Below, in pieces: positions 13,662 through 19,489 of a stretch of DNA of 19,489 bases (position 1 is its first letter; every line of letters begins with the position of its first letter). The notes under the pieces were generated by a model. That model was not told the origin of the DNA. It worked only from the letters and a program-made list of their open reading frames with translations, and searched no databases. This DNA is from CAZRDB01 sp964598695 (lineage in GTDB: Bacteria; Armatimonadota; Zipacnadia; UBA1398): the NCBI GenBank assembly GCA_964598695.1, contig CAZRDB010000086.1, positions 1 through 19,489 on the forward strand. The letters are read 5' to 3'. A program made the translations under genes and the position numbers.

Positions 13662-16600
13662 CTACCCGCCGTAGGCCTCCAGCTCCACGATCCGGCTGTA
13701 GTCCTGGAGGCCCTTGCGGACCACGATGCGGAACCGGTCGACCGTCTGCGGCGCGAAACGGACCTCGCGACGGACGAGGTCGTTGCCCCGCACCTCGGCG
13801 ACCGTGCGCCACGATTCGCCCTCCGCCACCTGGACATCGAAGTCGACGATCCCGTAGCGCGTGAAGCGGGCGCCGCCCGAGCCGCGGTAGTCGTCCGGGA
13901 GCGTCGTCACGACGATCCGCCCGAGGCGTCGCGGCTCGTCGAAGGAGACCTGGACCCAGTCGTCCCAGTGGCCGGAGGTGGCATCGTTCCAGCCCCCGCC
14001 CTGTGCCCACGAGGCGCCGGTCGTCTCTCCGTCGATCACCGACTCCACCGGGTAGCTGGCGTTGAGCGTCGAGGAGGCCGTCGCGACGCCGCCCTGCTCC
14101 GCCAGTGAGGGCGCCTGGACGAGCGGCGGAAGCCGCCGCGGGGCCGGCGCGCACAGCGCGGGCTCGACCGGGCAGGGGTGGAGGGTGAGGGTGACCAGGG
14201 GCGCGGCGAGCAGGCGCACGGGGCCGAGCAGGCCGCTGGGGATCACCGAGGCGTAGTGCGCCGGCTCGCCCTCGGCCGCGCGCCGGTTCGCCATGGTGTT
14301 GGTGACCTCGATGCGCAGGGCGTTCGTGCCGGGCCGCAGCGCCTCGGTCGCGTCGAACGCGTAGGGCGGGCAGATCCGCACGCCGAGCGCCGTGCCGTTG
14401 GCCTCGACCCGGGCGATCTCGCCGACCTCCCCCAAGTCGAGGGTCACGCGACGGTCCTCCAGCTCGGCCGCCTCCAGGTCGAGCGTGCGCTCGTAGGTCA
14501 CTGTCCCTGAGTAGTGGGGCCAGTCGTGCGACCAGTCGCCGATCGTGTCGGAGACGGCGCCGTCGGCGCGCGTGACGCGCCAGCCGTCCTCGGGCACCGG
14601 GCGCGGGGCGGGCCGCTCGATGGCCTCGGCCCGGCCGAACCATCGCTGGCCGCCCAACTCGGCGAGTGCCCAGGAGCCGCCGCCGGTCTCCGGCGCGAGC
14701 CCCGTGACGACGACATCGGCGCCTTGGCGCGTGGTGGTCCGAACGGCCGAGAGGTTGGTCCGCGCCGTGTGGAGGCCCTCCTCGCCGGGGCCGACGACGA
14801 CCAGCGCGCTCTCGTAGGGCGCAAGGCGCAGCGGCAGGAGCACGCGAGTCCCCTTCCGCTGGTAGACGGGCGCCACCGCGGTTGCTCCCGAGGCGGGATC
14901 CCAGACCTCGGGGATCCCGGCCGCCTCGAGACTGACCGTGCCGAGGTAGGTCTCCGAGACCGACTCGTTGGTGAGGAAGAAGACGTCGCGGCTCTCCTTC
15001 ACCCGGTGGAGGTTGCGGATGCTCTCGCAACGGGGGTGGAGGACGACATCGCTCGTGACCGGTGCGGCCTCGAGCGCGTAGGGGAGGGTGCTCACCCGCC
15101 GCGCGAACAGACCTCGGCCGCCGCTCGGCGCCCGGTGCTCGGAGAGCGGCGTGTGCGGGCTCGGTGCGCCGAAGATCTCGCCCATGGCGCGCCGGACGGC
15201 CTCATCGCCGCCACGCTCGCAGGAGGCGAGGGGTACCCTGTGCGAGGTGATCACCGTCCCGCCGGCGCGCACGAAGTCGCGGAGCCGCTCGGCGACCTTC
15301 ACGGGGATCGCCTCGACGCCCGGCAGCACGAGCAGCCGGTAGCGCTCCTTGTGGAGGCGCACCGTGCCGTCCTCGAAGGCACAGTCGGGGCTCAGGAGCA
15401 CGTCGTACGGGAGCAGGTCGAAGTCGACCTGTGCCTTGAGCAGTTCGGCCTCGGTCCACTCGACCAGGTCGGCGGCGCCGGCCCAGGCCGACTCGGCCGT
15501 GTACAGCACCGCGGCCGGCGCGACGTGGCGCCCGCCCGTGGTCAGGTCGCACAGCCGGTTGGTGTAGTCGGACCACCGGCGGAAGAAGGGCCACTGGGGG
15601 TTGGTGCCGCCGGCCGAGAAGTGGGGTGGGCAGTCGGGGTNNNNNNNNNNGTGCGGGATGAGGAAGTTGATGCCCCGCACGATCTGCCAGTCAGCGAGCC
15701 ACTTCATGCGGCGCAGGCCGGTGGTCCAGCCCGAGGCGCCGAAGGTCTCGTTCATCGCGAGATCGCGGTCCATGTTGTAGACGTGGGAGATCGAGGAGGC
15801 GAGCTTCGCCATCCCCCAGTAGTCGATGTTGTCGGAGCCTTCGAGCACCTGCCAGAAGACGAGGTCGATCCCGCCCATGTCGAAGTAGCGCTGGGTGCGG
15901 AAGAGGTGGCCGGGACCGACGCCCAAGCTCCAGTGGGTCAACTCGTGCTCGTACATGTGCCCGATCGACTTCACGCCGTGCGCGTGGCACCAGTCCTGGA
16001 TCGGCCTGTAGAAGCTCTCCGCGTAGCGGCGCGTGACATGGTCCATGTAGTCGTACCGCACCCAGCGGAACTCCGCCCACTCGGGCCGGCGGAGAGCCGG
16101 CAGGTACGCGGCAAGGTCGTAGCCCTTGTCGGCCCGGAAGCCGTCGGCGAAGTCGTAGGTCCAGGGCGTCTGGTCGCCAGGGTTGTAGAAGCCCGGCTCG
16201 TCCATGAAGAACCCCTGGACCACGTTGCCGAAGTACGGGCCGAGGCGCTCGTAGGTCGGCTCGTGCACCAGCTCGATGAACTGGGCGGTCGAGTCGGCGC
16301 TGAGCACGTCGTGGTGGCCGGGGTCGGAGTGCAGCGTGTAGGCGAAGAGCTGCCACTCGCCCGCCGGGAGCGGACAGGTGAGCCTGCGGCCCTCGAGGCG
16401 CGCGCGATCGCGGAGGTCGAGCATCTCGGTGGGCGATTCGACCGCCGACACGGCGACAACGCCAACGAGGGCCTCGTTCTCGGGGAGGTCGAGGGCCGCG
16501 GGCCCGGGCCCGCTCGCGCGCGTGGCGGTCTCGGCGAGGTAGTGGCGCCAGAAGCGGCGGTCGGCCTCCATGACCTTGCCGCCCGCGATCCCGCTCGGGA

Positions 16601-16916
16601 ACCACTTCTCATCGAAGATCCAGACCTGCATCCCGAGCCGCTCGGCCTCGCGGATGGAGATCTCGAGGTCGTGCCACCACTTCGGGCCGAGGTAGTCGGG
16701 GTGGGGCCGGCTCTCGATGGTGAAGTTGCCCATCCCCGCCTCGTGGGCGGCGCGGATCTCCCGCAGGATCAGCGCGTCGTCCTCCCCGTGGTACCACAGC
16801 AGGGGGCCGATCGAGCGCGGAGGCTCGGCGGACGCGAAGCCGTCGCGGAGCGGGTCGGCCGCATGGACGGACGGCGGCAGCGCCGCGAGGAGAAGCAAGG
16901 GCAGCAATCGTCGCAT
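13662..16916 (-). CDS. secreted multidomain glycoside hydrolase with C-terminal F5/8 (discoidin) domain
   Basis: This encodes about 1084 residues from the ATG at 16916, behind GGGAGG, starting with a signal peptide (M-R-R-L-L-P, Leu-rich core, V-H-A-A). The N-terminal catalytic barrel has W-Y-H-G-E near 40, W-I-F-D-E-K-W-F-P-S-G near 100-112, F-F-M-D-E-P-G-F with D239-E240, and M-N-E-T-F-G near 386-391; these acids are the candidate catalytic residues. The layout resembles large uncharacterised hydrolases related to GH106 rhamnosidases, but I cannot fix the family. A GH2-like jelly-roll domain (about 805-905, with N-A-L-R-I-E-V-T-N-T) and a discoidin domain (about 945-1084) follow, for carbohydrate binding. 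Ten N at 15641-15650 fall after N-F-L-I-P-H; the frame continues across, but residues are missing. It lies 20 bases after the DUF4091 gene and is probably co-transcribed with it. It converges with the Gfo/Idh gene, with 18 bases between. Confidence 0.85.
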   Translation of the reverse strand: MRRLLPLLLLAALPPSVHAADPLRDGFASAEPPRSIGPLLWYHGEDDALILREIRAAHEAGMGNFTIESRPHPDYLGPKWWHDLEISIREAERLGMQVWIFDEKWFPSGIAGGKVMEADRRFWRHYLAETATRASGPGPAALDLPENEALVGVVAVSAVESPTEMLDLRDRARLEGRRLTCPLPAGEWQLFAYTLHSDPGHHDVLSADSTAQFIELVHEPTYERLGPYFGNVVQGFFMDEPGFYNPGDQTPWTYDFADGFRADKGYDLAAYLPALRRPEWAEFRWVRYDYMDHVTRRYAESFYRPIQDWCHAHGVKSIGHMYEHELTHWSLGVGPGHLFRTQRYFDMGGIDLVFWQVLEGSDNIDYWGMAKLASSISHVYNMDRDLAMNETFGASGWTTGLRRMKWLADWQIVRGINFLIPHXXXXPDCPPHFSAGGTNPQWPFFRRWSDYTNRLCDLTTGGRHVAPAAVLYTAESAWAGAADLVEWTEAELLKAQVDFDLLPYDVLLSPDCAFEDGTVRLHKERYRLLVLPGVEAIPVKVAERLRDFVRAGGTVITSHRVPLASCERGGDEAVRRAMGEIFGAPSPHTPLSEHRAPSGGRGLFARRVSTLPYALEAAPVTSDVVLHPRCESIRNLHRVKESRDVFFLTNESVSETYLGTVSLEAAGIPEVWDPASGATAVAPVYQRKGTRVLLPLRLAPYESALVVVGPGEEGLHTARTNLSAVRTTTRQGADVVVTGLAPETGGGSWALAELGGQRWFGRAEAIERPAPRPVPEDGWRVTRADGAVSDTIGDWSHDWPHYSGTVTYERTLDLEAAELEDRRVTLDLGEVGEIARVEANGTALGVRICPPYAFDATEALRPGTNALRIEVTNTMANRRAAEGEPAHYASVIPSGLLGPVRLLAAPLVTLTLHPCPVEPALCAPAPRRLPPLVQAPSLAEQGGVATASSTLNASYPVESVIDGETTGASWAQGGGWNDATSGHWDDWVQVSFDEPRRLGRIVVTTLPDDYRGSGGARFTRYGIVDFDVQVAEGESWRTVAEVRGNDLVRREVRFAPQTVDRFRIVVRKGLQDYSRIVELEAYGG
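15641..15650. other. assembly gap (10 N) in the glycoside hydrolase gene
   Basis: A ten-N placeholder falls between I-P-H and D-C-P-P-H-F-S of the catalytic domain. The frame agrees on both sides, but relatives of this type have a longer loop here, so the true gap is probably more than ten bases. Confidence 0.97.
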
Positions 16917-16936
16917 CGGGTGTGGGACCTCCCGGT

Positions 16937-19444
16937 CTAGTACACGCTCCACGGCTCGACGGGCTCGACCGGCGCGGCGTCGATCGCCTCGGCGATCGCG
17001 TTGCGCCACGCGTACACGGCCTGCGGGTCGCGGGAGTACTCGGCCATGCTCGTGACGAGCGTCTCGGGCACCGCGAGCAGGCTGTCGGCCCGGACGATCC
17101 ACTCATCGTTGGCGCCCTCGCGCCCCGGCTTGGACTTCACCGCCTCCAGCGTGGCCTCGAGGATCCGGACGTAGGCGTAGTCGTCGAGGCCGTCGCGGAA
17201 GTTCTCGAGCCGGACGGTCGGCAGCGGCATGCCGTCGGGGCCGACGCAGGTCCAGCATCCGTCGCCGTTGTAGGTCGTGAAGCTGCGCGGGTCCCAGTGC
17301 GTGTACGGGCCCGATTCGATGGGCGGCGAGTTCCAGATGGTGATCTGGTAGTACAGGAAGCCGTCGGGCCGGTACTTGGCGGTCATCGCGCCCATCAGCA
17401 GCCGCCCCTCGATCGCGGGGTACTCGACGAACATGTTCGCCCACGGGTGTCGGGGCGCGCAGCAGATGTACCACCAGACCTGCTTGCCCTTCGCGCGGGC
17501 GCGATCGGCCCGCTCCCGGTCGTACACGGCGCTCAGGGGACAGAAGCCGCCCATCGACTGGATCACGGAGTCGAGGCTGTAGCTCTGGTCGTAGGTGGTC
17601 GTCAGGATCAGCAGGTCGGGGAACTCCTCGTGGAGGATGCGCGCGGCCCGTTCGACCGCGGCGAAGCGCTCGGGCGGGTTCTCGTCGCAGCCGTAGACAT
17701 AGGCGTGGTCGACGATCCCCAGCGCCTTGGCCTTCTCGTACCGCCGGCGGATGAGGTCGATGGTGGCCGTGCGCCACGCGGCCTCGGCCTCCGCGCCCTC
17801 GTCGCACGGGTTGTAGTAGCAGAGGTTGAACCGCGCCAGCCGGCCCTCGTCGTGCGCCCGGGCGAGGATCTCCCACTCGGGCTCCCAGTCGGTGGCGCCA
17901 TAGATGGAATCGTAGGTGAGGTAGTGGTCGGCGAGCATCCGGTCCCACTCCTCTTTGCGCTCCGTCCACGAGGGGTCCGGGTACGCGGCGGCCTGGATGT
18001 CGGGCGTGAGCGAGTAGGGCGCGAAGTTGACGGCCAGCGGGAGCGGCGAGACGTCCGGCATCGTGAAGCCGTAGACGCGCACCCGCAGGTCGAAGGCGTA
18101 CGCCGCACGGCCGTCGACCAGCACGACCAGCTTCCCGGCGTACGCGCCCGGGCTCTGGCCCTTCGGGGCGTGGACCCGCACCCACCAGGCCTGGGAGTCG
18201 CCGGCGGCGATGTCGGCCGTCCGCTGGAACTCGAGGATCGGGTCGGGCCACCAACCCATGTGCGGGGTGTCGTAGGGCGGCCGCGTGGTCGTCTCGACGT
18301 AGCCGACGACCGGGAGGTCGATGTTCGAGGCATCGAGCCGCGCGCCGTTCGGCCCCACGAGGTCAGTGACGCGGAGCTTCACCTGGCGCGCGTCGCGCTC
18401 CGACGGCGCGACGATCACCTGGAAGGCCTCCCGCTCGTTGCGCGCGAGGCTCACGTCCACCGCACGAGAGACGGCCAGCGGCGGGAGCGGCATGCGGGGG
18501 AGGATCTTCTCCATCGAGGTGGCGAAGCCGACCACGACGTCCGGCCGCGCGAACCCGGCGACGGTCACCGCGCGGCGGACGGCCTCGAAGCGGACGCGCA
18601 GGTCGGTCTCGGCTCCGAGATGGGTCAGCATCGAGGAGATCGCCGCACGGGGACTCTCGCTCTGGACGGCATGGAGGTCGCCACGGACGAGGGAGGCCTC
18701 GAACTCGTCGATGCGCGCGGCGAGTTCCCGCACCGTCCGCTGGGCCCATGCGAGCGCCGCGGGCACGTCCCGGGCCTGCTCGAGCGCCGCGCGGCTGCCC
18801 TCGGCGAGCCGGGCGCGGAGTTCGGCGACCTCGGCCTGGCGCAGGGGGGCCAGGGCGCGCACATAGGCCGCGGGAGGCGTCGGCAGCGGCTCTCCCGGGC
18901 GCAGCAGCAGGACCCGGTCGAGGTGGGTTGCCATGTCGACGGGCGGCCGCTCCGTGTAGATGTGGAGCACCCGGATGTCGGCCGGGTCGATCCCCCGCTC
19001 GGCGAGCCGTGACAGGTCGGCCACCACGGGGGTGTGGCTGAGCGGCTCGAGCCGGCAGGTGACCGCGAGGCCGTCGCGCGTGGCGTGCGTGCCGTCGCTC
19101 ACGAGGAAGGCGAGGAGCTGGGGCTCGGTCGTGGGGTTCGTGGCGTCGAGCACCAGACGGTCGTAGCCCGACCAGTCGGTGATCGGCGGCGTGCACTCGA
19201 AGGCGGGCCACTCGCTCATCCCGGCCGCCCAGGCTGGTGAGGCGAAGCACAGGGCGCTCGTGCCCGAGGTCGCGAACTCGGCCGTGCGCGCGATCTCGGC
19301 GACCGGGCTCCCGGCAGGCTCGCCCTCGTGGCGCCACAGCGCGAACTCGGCGTCGGTCTCGAAGTCGAAGAGCACGGTCGCGGCGGGCGCGCGGGTTGAG
19401 AGACCGCACAGCGCGCAAGCGGCGAGCAAGAGCCGGCAGATCAT
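16937..19444 (-). CDS. secreted DUF4091/GH123-like protein
   Basis: This encodes 835 residues from the ATG at 19444, about ten bases after GAGGAG; a GTG three codons upstream is too close to that site. The signal peptide (M-I-C-R-L-L-L-A-A-C-A-L-C-G-L) is followed by a beta-rich domain (about 24-170) like those binding carbohydrate, a helical spacer (about 185-260) and a beta domain (about 300-440). The C-terminal barrel is of the DUF4091 family, related to the GH123 beta-N-acetylgalactosaminidase catalytic domain. It shows Y-V-Y-G-C-D-E-N-P-P with the dyad D587-E588, W-W-Y-I-C-C-A-P near 655, G-F-L-Y-Y near 700 and E-N-F-R-D-G-L-D-D-Y near 745. GH123 uses such an Asp-Glu pair in substrate-assisted catalysis; whether this protein does so, and on which glycan, is unknown. 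It is the first gene of a two-gene minus-strand operon. Its promoter lies mostly beyond the window edge. Confidence 0.87.
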   Translation of the reverse strand: MICRLLLAACALCGLSTRAPAATVLFDFETDAEFALWRHEGEPAGSPVAEIARTAEFATSGTSALCFASPAWAAGMSEWPAFECTPPITDWSGYDRLVLDATNPTTEPQLLAFLVSDGTHATRDGLAVTCRLEPLSHTPVVADLSRLAERGIDPADIRVLHIYTERPPVDMATHLDRVLLLRPGEPLPTPPAAYVRALAPLRQAEVAELRARLAEGSRAALEQARDVPAALAWAQRTVRELAARIDEFEASLVRGDLHAVQSESPRAAISSMLTHLGAETDLRVRFEAVRRAVTVAGFARPDVVVGFATSMEKILPRMPLPPLAVSRAVDVSLARNEREAFQVIVAPSERDARQVKLRVTDLVGPNGARLDASNIDLPVVGYVETTTRPPYDTPHMGWWPDPILEFQRTADIAAGDSQAWWVRVHAPKGQSPGAYAGKLVVLVDGRAAYAFDLRVRVYGFTMPDVSPLPLAVNFAPYSLTPDIQAAAYPDPSWTERKEEWDRMLADHYLTYDSIYGATDWEPEWEILARAHDEGRLARFNLCYYNPCDEGAEAEAAWRTATIDLIRRRYEKAKALGIVDHAYVYGCDENPPERFAAVERAARILHEEFPDLLILTTTYDQSYSLDSVIQSMGGFCPLSAVYDRERADRARAKGKQVWWYICCAPRHPWANMFVEYPAIEGRLLMGAMTAKYRPDGFLYYQITIWNSPPIESGPYTHWDPRSFTTYNGDGCWTCVGPDGMPLPTVRLENFRDGLDDYAYVRILEATLEAVKSKPGREGANDEWIVRADSLLAVPETLVTSMAEYSRDPQAVYAWRNAIAEAIDAAPVEPVEPWSVY

Positions 19445-19489
19445 CGGGAGCACACTCCTCAGGCTGTCCCGTCCCCCGGGAGCGGTTCC

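Noticed and set aside
13644..13671. A terminator between the convergent Gfo/Idh and hydrolase genes
   Set aside because: CGGCGG (13645-13650) and CCGCCG (13666-13671) could pair, but the loop is long, there is no T-tract and the second arm lies inside the hydrolase coding end.
14514..19012. Two long plus-strand open frames (14514-16940 and 16922-19012) opposite the two exported hydrolases
   Set aside because: Both are rich in Arg, Gly, Val and Ala without motifs, one reads through the N gap, and the minus-strand products have signal peptides, conserved acids and family motifs.
1..19489. CRISPR arrays, tRNA or rRNA genes, transposases, phage or plasmid genes
   Set aside because: I looked for repeat-spacer periodicity, RNA gene signatures and mobile-element proteins on both strands and found none.

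Overview
The window is strongly GC-rich DNA with tightly packed genes, probably from a metagenome-assembled scaffold: it holds two runs of exactly ten N and at least one chimeric join. The gene content points to an anaerobic, H2-metabolising heterotroph that exports carbohydrate-active proteins. Tat-exported Gfo/Idh oxidoreductases, DUF4091/GH123-like proteins and Asp-box propellers are common in Planctomycetota, Lentisphaerota, Hydrogenedentota and similar phyla. No rRNA or other phylogenetic marker is present, so this placement is inference.

Layout. (1) 1-916, + strand: two small membrane or secreted proteins of unknown function. The first probably carries a frameshift in a G run. (2) 1145-3427, +: a secreted Asp-box (BNR) beta-propeller protein, followed by tandem hairpins. 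(3) 3516-12093, +: the core of the window, an operon-like block rex - hydC - hydB - hydA - hydS - SpoIIE/PP2C phosphatase. It starts with a good sigma70-like promoter and three tandem 14-bp repeats in the rex leader. (4) 12094-12365: a spacer with a TATAGT box and a long hairpin with a pyrimidine-rich loop. (5) 12366-13643, +: a Tat-exported Gfo/Idh/MocA oxidoreductase. (6) 13662-19444, - strand, convergent with it: two exported carbohydrate-active proteins, transcribed as a DUF4091/GH123-like protein and then a large multidomain glycoside hydrolase with a C-terminal discoidin domain.

How the genes work together. HydA, HydB and HydC have the cofactor domains of the trimeric NAD(H)- and ferredoxin-linked [FeFe] hydrogenases (Thermotoga maritima HydABC type). 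Rex, an NADH/NAD+ sensor, sits first and probably sets expression by redox state. HydS keeps the H-cluster cysteines but has Ala in place of the proton-relay Cys, and carries extra Fe-S and PAS domains, so it looks like a hydrogen or redox sensor rather than a production enzyme. The downstream PP2C-type phosphatase overlaps hydS and is the likely signalling partner. It has a second, C-terminal domain of about 165 residues that I cannot assign. The H-cluster maturases HydE, HydF and HydG are not in the window.

Caution: hydS is split in this assembly by a 10-N gap plus about 305 bases of lower-GC sequence that encodes part of a DegV-family protein on the opposite strand. This is most likely a chimeric contig end. 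A second 10-N gap lies inside the large glycoside hydrolase gene.
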